The position numbers and the translations under genes are program-made. Positions 1 to 8,455 of a DNA stretch of 64,000 nucleotides are shown here, one piece after another (position 1 is the stretch's first letter; each line of letters opens with the position of its first letter). The DNA comes from Cyclobacterium plantarum (GTDB lineage Bacteria > Bacteroidota > Bacteroidia > Cytophagales > Cyclobacteriaceae). The notes under the pieces were generated by a model, which ran no database searches, was not told the DNA's origin, and worked only from the letters and a program-made list of their open reading frames with translations. The DNA lies in NCBI RefSeq assembly GCF_011290685.1, contig NZ_JAANYN010000003.1, forward strand, positions 124,001 to 188,000, given 5' to 3'.

Positions 1-42
1 GGGGCAAATAGGCCAGCACTAATTTTAGCTTATGGGAATTTC

Positions 43-86
43 AACCCCTTTTTGTTTCAGGTTAAGAACTTAAACAAAAAGGGGTT
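43..86. repeat. Perfect 15-bp inverted repeat
   Basis: Arms 43-57 and 72-86 are exact reverse complements around a 14-nt spacer. The right arm is followed by a short T run (85-89), so it could act as a terminator for something upstream of the window. It lies at the 5' edge of a truncated lipoprotein gene and may mark a rearrangement junction. Confidence 0.6.
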
Positions 87-426
87 TTTAAAAGATAAAG
101 TTGATAACCGAGTCCTGATTTCTTTTGGTAGCGAGTTGTTTATCAACCCACCTACTCTTCGACGGCACTACTATGTTACTGGTGCCATCAGGCTTGAGGG
201 AGAAAAGATCGCTTTTGAGGCTGAACAGGTTCTTTTTATCGGATACGAAGCGGCCTGGGGAATCATGGAAGAGTTTACTGAAATGAAAATTAATTCCGAG
301 GCCCAGCCCTTGCGCTCAACGGTTGATTACAGGGAGGAGGGGTCAAAATTGGCCCTTATTACGGCATGCAATGATGTAATATTATCTATGTGTGCACCCC
401 ATCCGGTATATTCATCAATAAGCTGA
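52..426 (+). pseudogene. Truncated paralogue of the lipoprotein at 7888-8391
   Basis: The C-terminal ~80 codons match the C-terminal half of the lipoprotein at 7888-8391 in protein and in DNA, including an identical run across EEGSKLALITACNDV and the ending SMCAP.PVYS. There is no signal peptide or lipobox. The reading frame is open upstream only through a TTG at 52 and the N-terminal ~45 codons do not match the paralogue. I read this as a copy that has lost its 5' half, with unrelated sequence now in front. Together with the intact copy it forms a direct repeat around the minus-strand operon at 453-7312. An alternative is a short diverged gene with its own start, which I think less likely. 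Confidence 0.6.
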
Positions 427-452
427 AATGTAATAACTGACCTTTTCAATGG

Positions 453-1112
453 TCATTTAATCAATTTCAATCCTTCCAGGGCTGATTTATCGTCAGGATT
501 GTTCATCAGTACCTTTTGAAAAAGTACTGACGCCTCTCTTGTCTTCTGAAGATTTAATTTGTTCCAGGCCAGAAGAATCAAACCATCGTAATCAAAGGGG
601 TATAGATTGACTACTTTTTCTAAGTATGGATCGGCTTTGTCATAGATACCCTGATTGTAATAAATCAGCCCCAACCTGTAGTTAACCAGGGAATTTTGAG
701 GATCCGATTGCAGGATTTTCTAATATATCCCTATGATCTGATTCCAGTCTCCCTGCATGGATAAGGGTAAAACCAAACCCAATTTTGGTTCAATGGCATA
801 AGGCTTCAAGTTGACTGCTTTTTGGTAATAATTCACGGATTCTTCGAGCTGCCCTGCCTGGAATTGGAGCCAACCCAGTCTCAAATTGATCTCATAGCCG
901 TCTGATTGGTAGATAGCTTGTAACGCTTCTGCCGCTGCCTTGTAATTCCCAGTTTTTTCAAGCGCATAACTTTGCTTGAAAGCATTGATGACATTATCCT
1001 GCGCATGCACTTGTAAAGATAGCAAAAGCATAAAAGCCAGTAAGTAGCTTTTGATTAAGGGCCTTGAAGCTGCCAGGACGCCTTTCTTGCGGGGGAACGT
1101 TAGAATCTCCAT
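453..1112 (-). pseudogene. TPR protein split by an in-frame amber codon
   Basis: The frame starts at an ATG at 1110-1112 with a signal peptide (hydrophobic stretch ending in VHAQ), then runs through TPR helices to a TAG at 720-722. The same frame continues without interruption to 453 and keeps perfect TPR character: NQIIGIY, stop, KILQSDPQNS, then two more TPR units. Restoring one residue (Q or E for TAG) gives a continuous TPR protein of about 219 residues, so this looks like a single nonsense substitution rather than two genes. It overlaps the preceding beta-barrel gene by about 13 bases and is the last gene of the operon. A sequencing error or readthrough of UAG are alternatives. The predicted location is periplasmic. 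Confidence 0.75.
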
Positions 1113-2455
1113 GATGTAATTGCAGTAAGGGAATGTAATTGATAATTTTTTTGATTGAAAGTTTCTCCTGTAAAGGGGGTCTGAATAAACTGGCTTTGGT
1201 TCTTCAAGTAGGTATAATCCACGGTAAAGGACCATTTAGGTGTGGCTTGAAAGATAAAGCGTCCACCAAACCTTTGCTTGACCAAATCCATGCGGTTAAA
1301 GATGACCAACCCGTCTTTCATAAAGTAGTTCTCGATTTCCCCAAAGGTGCCATAGGCTTCCAACCAAAGCCATTCAGTCGCCTTCAATCCCAATTGTTGA
1401 TCAATGACCAGCCTGTTATTATTGCTTCCGTCTATGAAGTCCTGGTTTTGATAAGAGGCTGTTGTAATGGTGTATAAATGGAGGTTGCCCAGGGGATAGG
1501 TGATCAGTTTAAAGTAAGTTTGATTTTGAATGAAATCGGAAATGTTTCCTCTATAATAGCTAGCTCCGAGGCTGATGTATTCAAATCGCTTGTAAACCGA
1601 GACAAAACCAACCCAATTATTAGTGTTGACGGTAGTAGCAACTGTGCGAATGGAAGGCCGGCCTGGAGATCCGGTCAATATCTCAGTCAATGTCTGGTAA
1701 TTTGAATTGACATAATGTAAGCCTCCGGAAAGGGTAAGTCCTTTCGTAACCAGAAAGCTCATATGGCCGTAATATTGATGCAATTCCGATTGGAAATCAT
1801 TCTCCAACTGCGACTCATTGGAAGCCTGGGTGTACCGGAGTTGATTCACTTGAAGGTTGGAATATCCGTGGTAGAAAGACCAACGTGGATCTATTTGATG
1901 CTGAAGGCCCAGGAAAAAATAATGATGCTGTTTTGGAATGAATTGAGTACCGTCTTTATCCAAGGGGATATTGGTAGTAAAATTGTCCAAAACACCCGTC
2001 TCAGTGATTCCCGTGTAGTTGTAAGCCAGATCCAAACCAGAAATGAAGTTTCGTTTTTCCGTTTTTGTTTTTGTCTTGAGTTCAAGCGAAAAATCCGCAG
2101 CCACCAAACTGGCTTCAGCCTGTCTGCCCGCCATCAAATACGAATAATACAGGTATTCGTTGACGTAAGCTTCGGAATCATTCATTTTTAAGGCTTTTTC
2201 AAAATGCCTGGCCGCCAGATGGAAATTTTGTTTTTCGTAATGAGCCAAGCCCAATCTGACCCTCAGGTAATAATAGTCTATACCAGATTTCAAGGCCTTT
2301 CGTCCTTCAGAAATCAATTCATCCCAGTTTTTTTGTTGGAATAAAACATAGGTGAGCCTGTCAGTTTCAGGCAGACTTTTTTGTTCCTGGGCATTTACAA
2401 AATTGGACCCGAATAGCACCAAAATAATGCTTATGCTGATAGTGATTCTATCCAT
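1100..2455 (-). CDS. Outer-membrane beta-barrel protein with N-terminal TPR
   Basis: 451 residues. A signal peptide ends near VNAQ (residue 23). Residues ~25-125 form TPR-like helical pairs. From ~135 to the end the sequence alternates aromatic and polar residues in strands, as expected of an outer-membrane barrel, and it ends in the barrel-like SWRF. The reaction is unknown; such proteins often accompany surface or envelope biosynthesis systems. It is the fifth gene of the minus-strand operon, begins within or next to the frameshifted 3' end of the urea transporter/M23 gene, and overlaps the downstream TPR gene. Confidence 0.75.
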   Translation of the reverse strand: MDRITISISIILVLFGSNFVNAQEQKSLPETDRLTYVLFQQKNWDELISEGRKALKSGIDYYYLRVRLGLAHYEKQNFHLAARHFEKALKMNDSEAYVNEYLYYSYLMAGRQAEASLVAADFSLELKTKTKTEKRNFISGLDLAYNYTGITETGVLDNFTTNIPLDKDGTQFIPKQHHYFFLGLQHQIDPRWSFYHGYSNLQVNQLRYTQASNESQLENDFQSELHQYYGHMSFLVTKGLTLSGGLHYVNSNYQTLTEILTGSPGRPSIRTVATTVNTNNWVGFVSVYKRFEYISLGASYYRGNISDFIQNQTYFKLITYPLGNLHLYTITTASYQNQDFIDGSNNNRLVIDQQLGLKATEWLWLEAYGTFGEIENYFMKDGLVIFNRMDLVKQRFGGRFIFQATPKWSFTVDYTYLKNQSQFIQTPFTGETFNQKNYQLHSLTAITSWRF

Positions 2456-2721
2456 GTCGTTTCTAGGATTGAATTTCCGGATTGAAAATGAAAACTTCTG
2501 ATTCCGGTATTGTCGATAAGGAATTCAAAGGAATACGTGTCCAGTTTTCTGCCGAAAGAACTTTTGATGATTTCTCCTTTTAATTCAATAGGCTTGAGGG
2601 AAAGTCCGTTTCCTTTTTCAGGATAGCGAAGTCTGTATTCCCCCTCAGATATCTGAGAAAGGGAGCGATAAAATCTTGCAAGAAGATTTTCTTGGGATGG
2701 AAGACCATATTTATCGGAAAA
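2431..2721 (-). other. Probable frameshifted 3' end of the UT/M23 gene
   Basis: A second minus-strand frame is open from a stop at 2722-2724 to a TAA at 2431-2433. It reads like protein (RYPEKGNGLSLKPIEL, then SFGRKLDTYSFEFLID) and fills the otherwise empty 2456-2579 gap. The annotated frame of the neighbouring gene ends early at 2580 with a less convincing tail. A single indel between about 2620 and 2720 would join the two frames and add ~50 residues to the M23-domain protein. I cannot place the indel exactly. Confidence 0.5.
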
Positions 2722-4616
2722 CTATCCCTCAACTCTAAGCCATTGGTAAAACCGAAACTGATTTTGTATGCAGCCAAATAAAATCGGTATAGGGTCGATC
2801 TTCGGTCTCCTTCAAAATGAGTAAAATGCAGCATGGCCTCATCCAGTTTGAAATAGGCCTTGGACCCACTCGGCTCGCACTCCAGATACCGGTTTAGTGA
2901 ATAATCTTTTTTTACAGTCCAGGTGATTTGCTGTTCTTCCTTATTTTTAAACTTCAATTGCTCACCGATAACAAATGAAAATGCGTTTTTCAGTGCTGAA
3001 TGCGGATTCAATGAGGACACCATCGCTCCCACAGGTGGAGTGGCTACCGACAACAAGGAGTCTTTATTCTGATAACGCATCCAAACATCCGAAATCGGGT
3101 AATCTATTGTTTTGGAACCGATATGGGGAGTAGACTGTAGCTGAAAATGCAAGTGTGGAAAGGGAGAGTTTCCAGAATTGCCCAATCGGGCAATGATGTC
3201 CCCCTTTTTGACTTTATCTCCTATTTGCGGGACAATACTTCCTTTTCGTAAATGACTTAATTGGCTGAATAAAAAATCCGAATGTCTTATGACAATGGTA
3301 TTGCCCCAGTTTTTTTCCAGGTTTCTTTTCCCGATAGGGTTGTCGTCCACATCGTTCACCACGTTTTCTATCGTTCCGTAGGCAGGTGCAAGAAGGTTTT
3401 TGTCAAAGCAGTAATAATCAGCAGGATAGTCTCCTTCATCTTTAAAGGTTTTTCCTTCTTCGTCTTTGATTTCAAAATCCCAGGCATGCTTCCACTCATC
3501 TTTGTGGGTGTAGGATCCCTTATGGCCTTGGGTAATTGCCCATTCCCCGAAAAAGGGGAGGTAGATAGGAATAGGACTGTCCTTACCAAACCTGTCCATA
3601 AAGTTGCGATAGTTGTATAGATTTTTCTCTGGGGAATTCTGTTGCCAGAAAATGGTGCTTAGGCCTATGCGGTTGTCCATCCGAAACTTTAACCCATACA
3701 GGAAAGTCAGTACGGCCAGATTGAAAGGGAAGGAATGTACAGGTAGGTAAAAAAGGTTGAAGATTTCCTGTAGGGAAATACTCAGGACAGCAACTATCGG
3801 AATAATGATCAATAGACTGGCAAAAGAGCTTTTGTTGGGAATAATGAAAAATCCCCCCAGAGCGATTGCGGTAAGGAAATAATTGAAGCCTATAAAGCTA
3901 TAGGAGATTCCCGTAAAAGGAACCCCTAACACCAAATAAAAGGCATAGGCTATGTAAAATCCCAATAGGGAAAGCGTGAAACCTATTCTGGAATATATCA
4001 GCAGGCCGATTGCCGCAAATACTCCGGCAAATATATTTTGCTGAAAGAATATGGCTCCTAAAGAGAGGAAATAGGTTTTTAGGGAAGAAGGAAAAGGAAA
4101 TTGGTTCCACCATTCATACAGACTCACCAATTGATTGCCTCCCAGAAGATAAAGTTCATTCAGCACATAAATGCCTCTTTCATTCAGTCCGAGGGCTTCA
4201 AACTGTCTGGAAGCCAGGCGGAGCAGCCAAAACACCAGTATGAAAGGCAAACTAAGAAATGGAAGACCGTATTTTCCTAAGATGCCCTCAAAGGCCAGTG
4301 AAACAAAAAGCGTTAATACCCCTGAAATCAATATTAGAAACAAAAGCAGAGGACCTGGCTGGAAATAAATCGCCAGACCGACTCCTACCAGTAGGCTATT
4401 GAATCCATAGTACCCTTGACGGATAGGGTACTCACTTAGCCCGATGATATATCCGGTAAGCAGGGCTGCGGAAACGGAAAGCAAGCCATAAATTCCCACA
4501 TAAAAGTCCACGAAAGTGAGCAGCAACAAGATGATTCCAAACCATTTGTTGTTCGAAAAAAACACCTGAGCATAACTGTTGACCAGGGCTTGTGGAAACC
4601 ATTCCAGCTTCTTCAT
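2580..4616 (-). CDS. Urea transporter fused to M23 metallopeptidase
   Basis: 678 residues. Residues ~1-315 are highly hydrophobic with about ten membrane segments and resemble the urea transporter (UT) family. Residues ~340-520 are a LytM/M23 peptidase domain: a KHAWDF segment in the position of the first zinc ligands, and the HLHFQLQ signature typical of the catalytic end. M23 enzymes cut peptidoglycan cross-bridges or act as scaffolds; the UT part would carry urea or a small amide. The C-terminal ~150 residues are unassigned and probably frameshifted (see 2431-2721). It is the fourth gene of the operon, 13 bases after the PLP decarboxylase gene. The substrate in this context is unknown. Confidence 0.8.
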   Translation of the reverse strand: MKKLEWFPQALVNSYAQVFFSNNKWFGIILLLLTFVDFYVGIYGLLSVSAALLTGYIIGLSEYPIRQGYYGFNSLLVGVGLAIYFQPGPLLLFLILISGVLTLFVSLAFEGILGKYGLPFLSLPFILVFWLLRLASRQFEALGLNERGIYVLNELYLLGGNQLVSLYEWWNQFPFPSSLKTYFLSLGAIFFQQNIFAGVFAAIGLLIYSRIGFTLSLLGFYIAYAFYLVLGVPFTGISYSFIGFNYFLTAIALGGFFIIPNKSSFASLLIIIPIVAVLSISLQEIFNLFYLPVHSFPFNLAVLTFLYGLKFRMDNRIGLSTIFWQQNSPEKNLYNYRNFMDRFGKDSPIPIYLPFFGEWAITQGHKGSYTHKDEWKHAWDFEIKDEEGKTFKDEGDYPADYYCFDKNLLAPAYGTIENVVNDVDDNPIGKRNLEKNWGNTIVIRHSDFLFSQLSHLRKGSIVPQIGDKVKKGDIIARLGNSGNSPFPHLHFQLQSTPHIGSKTIDYPISDVWMRYQNKDSLLSVATPPVGAMVSSLNPHSALKNAFSFVIGEQLKFKNKEEQQITWTVKKDYSLNRYLECEPSGSKAYFKLDEAMLHFTHFEGDRRSTLYRFYLAAYKISFGFTNGLELRDSFPINMVFHPKKIFLQDFIAPFLRYLRGNTDFAILKKETDFPSSLLN

Positions 4617-4629
4617 GGATCCGGGCCTT

Positions 4630-5988
4630 TTAGAGGTTAAAATTCTGGAGATGTTCCGGTGTTATTTCCTGTGAGTTAATAGTATCCAGGGTTTCGCCTT
4701 TTCTAACCAGATGAGCTTTGCCTTTCATATCCAGCATCACAATTTGGGGACGAAGGTTGATGAACTGCATCCACTGGGTGGTATTGTAGGCGCCTACACG
4801 CCTTACCACATAGTGATCGCCTTTTTTGAGCAAGGGAAACATGACGTTTCCCCGGATGACATCGATATTCATACAAAGAGGCCCATAAATGGTCGTATCC
4901 TCCATTTGGTCTGAAATGGGTTCGATGGGGCGGATATCGTGTTCGTACCAGAATGCCGTAAAGAGCAGGTTAACCCCTGTATCAATGATGGTTGCTCTTC
5001 GTCCGTCGGATAGTCTTTTGTTAGCCAATACAGTGCCTGCCAGGTAACCGGCATCGTCTATCAACGCCCGACCAGTTTCCAGTATGAGCATGGGTAGGTG
5101 ATCTGGTTTGATTTCAGAACTCATCAAAGCAGAAGTGATGGCCTCTGCAAAATCATCAAAAGAAGGCGTAGTATCCGTACCAGGATAATAGGCTCCACGG
5201 ACTGTATTTTTAGAAGCAAAACCCCCTCCTATATCTATATACTGGATGACATGACCGTGTTTTTTTTCCAGGCTAACAGCCAGTTGGGCAAGTTTTGACG
5301 CTGCAATTTTATAGGCTTCAGTCGTCATCATATAGGTACCGATATGGGTATGCAGCCCGATCAGGTCCAGATTTTTGCTGGCCTTGATCCTGTTCAGCGC
5401 ATCCCAGGCCTCTCCATTTTCAAAATTGAAACCAAATCGGTCCCACTTTGGATAAACACCTACGTCCATGTTGATTCGGATGGCAACTTTTGGCCTCTCG
5501 TCCATTTCCCTGGATAGGTGGATGATCTCATAGAGTTCGTCAAAGTGATCGATATGAATCAGGGAACTGTTTTGAATGGCCTTTCTCAGGTCTTCTTTAC
5601 TTTTATTGGGGCCATTAAAAATAATCGATTCGCCGGGAACGCCGTTGGCCGCCGCCTTGTCATATTCGAAACCAGAAACCACCTCTGCCCAGACGCCTTC
5701 CTGATGGAACGCCTTGCAAACAGCATTCAAGTAATTGGTCTTGTACGACCAGGCAAATTGCACATTGGGATACCGGGAACTAAAGGCCCTGTAGGCTTCC
5801 TTGTAGGTTTTTCTGATGCTGGATTCTGATAAAATGAATAAGGGTGAGCCATATTCATTGATCAGGGATTTGATGGAAAGCCCATCTATATGGGATAGCG
5901 GTTCCAGTTTTCTTGAAATACCGTGTTTGCTGGGAATACCAGCGCTGATTTTTTGAATTGTGGGTCTTTCAAATGGTAGCTTTTCCAT
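4630..5988 (-). CDS. PLP-dependent decarboxylase, diaminopimelate decarboxylase family
   Basis: 452 residues, fold-type III PLP enzyme. The Schiff-base lysine is K83 in WSYKTN; the phosphate-binding region shows GGGFAS and ETGRAL; YGPLCMNID near the C-terminus supplies the Cys/Asp of the dimer-interface active site, as in LysA and related ornithine, arginine or carboxynorspermidine decarboxylases. The ~45-residue N-terminal extension is longer than in typical LysA. It sits between an ATP-grasp ligase (21 bases upstream) and a transporter fusion (13 bases downstream) rather than with lysine genes, so a role in a specialised peptide or amino-acid pathway is more likely than bulk lysine synthesis. 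That role is inference. Confidence 0.85.
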   Translation of the reverse strand: MEKLPFERPTIQKISAGIPSKHGISRKLEPLSHIDGLSIKSLINEYGSPLFILSESSIRKTYKEAYRAFSSRYPNVQFAWSYKTNYLNAVCKAFHQEGVWAEVVSGFEYDKAAANGVPGESIIFNGPNKSKEDLRKAIQNSSLIHIDHFDELYEIIHLSREMDERPKVAIRINMDVGVYPKWDRFGFNFENGEAWDALNRIKASKNLDLIGLHTHIGTYMMTTEAYKIAASKLAQLAVSLEKKHGHVIQYIDIGGGFASKNTVRGAYYPGTDTTPSFDDFAEAITSALMSSEIKPDHLPMLILETGRALIDDAGYLAGTVLANKRLSDGRRATIIDTGVNLLFTAFWYEHDIRPIEPISDQMEDTTIYGPLCMNIDVIRGNVMFPLLKKGDHYVVRRVGAYNTTQWMQFINLRPQIVMLDMKGKAHLVRKGETLDTINSQEITPEHLQNFNL

Positions 5989-6009
5989 GACGGTTTGGTT
6001 TTTTAGGGG

Positions 6010-7050
6010 TTACAGTTCACCTTTGGTGGACAGTTTTTCAAATTCGTCTAAGTCTGTAATCATGTCAAAGGAATACCGGATAAACATTTTTCCGGAAGCA
6101 TACCCCTGAAAAGGTTTTACCTCTTCTCCCAACGCCAGCCGAACCAAAGCTTCGGGTAGATTTTGCCCGGCTGCAACAGCCAGGTAAACCCATGCAGGTA
6201 ATCTGGGGTTGATTTCGATCAGGTATAATCCATTTTTGGCCGTGCGAATCAGTTCCAATTCCATGCCTCCCCTCCAATGGGTCTGGGAGATAATTTTATC
6301 TGTCAGGTCCAGCATGGTAGGGTCCTCCAAGGTAATTCCTCCCCATGCTTTCCCCTTGTCCGTGATATACGTTTTACGCATGGGTACGGCCCCAATGGTG
6401 TTTCCCTTGCCATCTCCCAACGCCACGACGTTGACTTCAGTGCCTTTGACAAATTCCTGAATAACGATAGGAAGTCCCCATTTGGAGGCGATTTTGTTGA
6501 AATACATTCCGAGCTGATCCAGATCATACGCCATGTATGCATCGTAGAACTTTCCTTTTACGACCACAGGAAATTCGAATTTTTCCTTATGCTGCAAAAA
6601 ATCCTGCACACTGCTGATGGGTTCACTGTACGGTACGTTGACCCCGTACTTTTTCCCATACTCCGGAAGGTTGGATTTATGCCTTTCTTCAAATTGGTTG
6701 AGCGTGGGTAGAAAGGTAGTGATTCCGATTTCCCGAAGTGTTTTTTCAGACTTCATAAAGGTGAAAAGTTCCGAATCAAAATTGGGGATCAATACGTCTA
6801 TTTGTTCTTTCTCTTGGATGTACTTCAAACGCTCTAGCAAAGGTTCTACTCCGTCGGAAGGATAAGGGACTTTGTAGGTTTTATCCACTAAATCATGCAT
6901 GTAAGCACCAGGTTCCAGATTTTCATAGGCCAGTCCAATTATCCTTGGATTTAGTATTTTGGAATCTCGGATTCCACGGATGACAGGAATACCCGGTCCG
7001 GGGCTATCGATATTGTTGAGCCCGGATAGTGCAATTGTGAGCTTAGGCAT
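6010..7050 (-). CDS. ATP-grasp domain protein
   Basis: 346 residues of the carbamoyl-phosphate-synthase-like ATP-grasp type. The N-terminal ~110 residues resemble a pre-ATP-grasp Rossmann region. FPVVVKGKF carries the nucleotide-binding lysine, QEFVKGTEVNV is the following strand/loop, and ELELI..YLIEINPRLPAWVYLA holds the metal-binding E and N. The family joins a carboxylate to an amine or thiol through an acyl-phosphate. It overlaps the upstream PqqD-like gene by 8 bases, implying translational coupling. The pairing suggests that the ligase acts on a peptide or carrier-bound substrate; this is inference. Confidence 0.85.
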   Translation of the reverse strand: MPKLTIALSGLNNIDSPGPGIPVIRGIRDSKILNPRIIGLAYENLEPGAYMHDLVDKTYKVPYPSDGVEPLLERLKYIQEKEQIDVLIPNFDSELFTFMKSEKTLREIGITTFLPTLNQFEERHKSNLPEYGKKYGVNVPYSEPISSVQDFLQHKEKFEFPVVVKGKFYDAYMAYDLDQLGMYFNKIASKWGLPIVIQEFVKGTEVNVVALGDGKGNTIGAVPMRKTYITDKGKAWGGITLEDPTMLDLTDKIISQTHWRGGMELELIRTAKNGLYLIEINPRLPAWVYLAVAAGQNLPEALVRLALGEEVKPFQGYASGKMFIRYSFDMITDLDEFEKLSTKGEL

Positions 7051-7312
7051 CTGTTTCCACTTCTATTAGGTTAAATTGCTTGAGTGCAGCTACAAAATCA
7101 TAGAAATACCTGTCGAACGTTTCCTGGTCCACCTCATATTTCGCTAGCAGTGCCTCCGACAAATCTTCGTAGGTTTGCCCATTTTTGATCAAATGAATGA
7201 TTTCTAGTCCAAGGGGGTTTAAGGAGTAGGACTCTCCCGAAAGCGGATCAAAGACGAATCCCGATTCACTTATGGCGATATTTTTTCTGATTTTTGGCAT
7301 GGTATTCGGCAT
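7043..7312 (-). CDS. PqqD-like peptide-binding protein
   Basis: About 89 residues from the ATG at 7310-7312; an ATG at 7298-7300 is an alternative and a longer TTG start is less likely. The pattern F.FDP.SGESYSLNPLGLEIIHLI followed by a helical part ending DFVAALKQFNLIEVE matches the PqqD / RiPP-recognition winged-helix fold. In PQQ synthesis PqqD binds the precursor peptide and presents it to the radical SAM enzyme. Here it heads an operon with an ATP-grasp ligase and a PLP decarboxylase and has no radical SAM partner. I found no obvious short precursor gene next to it. It probably works as a substrate chaperone for the ligase. Confidence 0.75.
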   Translation of the reverse strand: MPNTMPKIRKNIAISESGFVFDPLSGESYSLNPLGLEIIHLIKNGQTYEDLSEALLAKYEVDQETFDRYFYDFVAALKQFNLIEVETDA

Positions 7313-7392
7313 AAAAGGAACCAAGGTGTTGCCGAAAAGTACATAATGTTTTGGGTAATTTTTATGACATTAGTCACACGTCCGAAAAGAAT

Positions 7393-7712
7393 ACCAACCG
7401 AACCTGGCGTTATCTTGTATCCGACCAGTATTGCGAGGTGATAACATGTATGCGGCTATATACCGTAGCACCTCGCAAACCTTTCCTAATTTGGGATACA
7501 TTACCGTTTTGTATAATCAGGACTGGGTGGTTTCTACTCCGGGAGGTACCGCCCCTGAATATGTAACCGGTAACCTTCAGGAACAACGGAAAGGTATTAA
7601 CATCCAGGTCTTTATGCATCCACATGGTGTCTGTGTAGACTGGGATGCAAACATCTACTTACCCCAGTGGGCTTCCCAAAAAACCTATCCGGTGAAGCTG
7701 GAGCGGGTTTAA
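7393..7712 (+). pseudogene. C-terminal remnant of an NHL/beta-propeller protein
   Basis: From ~7437 the frame reads GDNMYAAIYRST, then NLGYITVL, VVSTPGGTAPEYV and HGVCVDWDANIYLPQWAS, a typical last blade of NHL-repeat six-bladed propellers, ending KLERV. Just upstream, a different frame reads ILYPTSIAR, which would normally continue directly into this sequence, so an indel near 7433-7437 is likely. No signal peptide or earlier blades are present. I call it a 5'-deleted, frameshifted gene remnant. Confidence 0.7.
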
Positions 7713-7740
7713 ATTTTTGTAAGAAGTTTCTTAGAGATTG

Positions 7741-7778
7741 AAAAAGGTCTGACGGTTCTAAACCGTCTGACCCTTTTT
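7741..7778. terminator. Hairpin terminator after the propeller remnant
   Basis: Arms 7746-7757 and 7761-7772 pair with one mismatch around a 3-nt loop, flanked by A5 at 7741-7745 and T5 at 7774-7778, so it could work in both directions. It is in the right place for the plus-strand remnant. Confidence 0.7.
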
Positions 7779-7887
7779 CATCTTTTAAGGGATTGGTATG
7801 ACAGAGCAGCATTCAATCCCTTTTTTTATATCGGTAGGACGTAATGGTTATTGCTTTCGTATAGGCTAAAACTAAATTTTAAAAATT

Positions 7888-8391
7888 ATGACCAAACACC
7901 ATTTACATTTTTCCCTTTTTATGACGGTGCTATTGATCGCTGTCCAGGGCTGCACCGACTCCGGAGATGACTTTGACCATGCAGGACTTTACGGTTCCTG
8001 GGAAATGGTTGATTTTCACGAGGACCACCAATTGAACCAGGTCAATTCCCTGGTGCTAAACCGGGATGGGAGCTACCAAAAATCTATAACTTATCGTGAT
8101 CCCGAGACGGATGCAATCGTTGGCTATTACCATTTTCAGGAGGGAAGTTTTACCCTTGAGGCCAAAACGATCGTTTTTGAGGCCGAACAAGATCTTTTTA
8201 TCGGAAACGAAGCGACATGGGGAACCATGGATGACCTTATTGAAATGGAAATCAATGCCGATGCCCAACCTGTAATTTCTACTTTGGAATATAGGGAAGA
8301 GGGGTCAAAATTGGCCCTTATTACAGCATGCAATGATGTGTTACTTTCTATGTGTGCTCCGAATCCGGTGTATTCAAGGGTAACCACTTAG
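7888..8391 (+). CDS. Small lipoprotein, lipocalin-like
   Basis: 167 residues. The SPII signal ends in the lipobox VQGC (Cys22). After it come GLYGSWEMVDF and SLVLNRDGSYQKSITY, the pattern of small secreted proteins with a lipocalin-like start, then a region with two cysteines (TACNDV, SMCAP). The function is unknown and it is probably anchored in the periplasmic leaflet of the outer membrane. Its C-terminal half is duplicated in the truncated copy at 52-426. It lies 65 bases upstream of another lipoprotein gene, possibly co-transcribed. Confidence 0.75.
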   Translation: MTKHHLHFSLFMTVLLIAVQGCTDSGDDFDHAGLYGSWEMVDFHEDHQLNQVNSLVLNRDGSYQKSITYRDPETDAIVGYYHFQEGSFTLEAKTIVFEAEQDLFIGNEATWGTMDDLIEMEINADAQPVISTLEYREEGSKLALITACNDVLLSMCAPNPVYSRVTT

Positions 8392-8455
8392 ACCTGAATT
8401 AATGGAAGTGGGACAAATTATGAATTAGCCATCATTTTTAAAAACCTGTTAATCA

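Noticed and set aside
1139-2191. Several plus-strand frames opposite the beta-barrel gene
   Set aside because: They are antisense shadows of a convincing outer-membrane protein gene.
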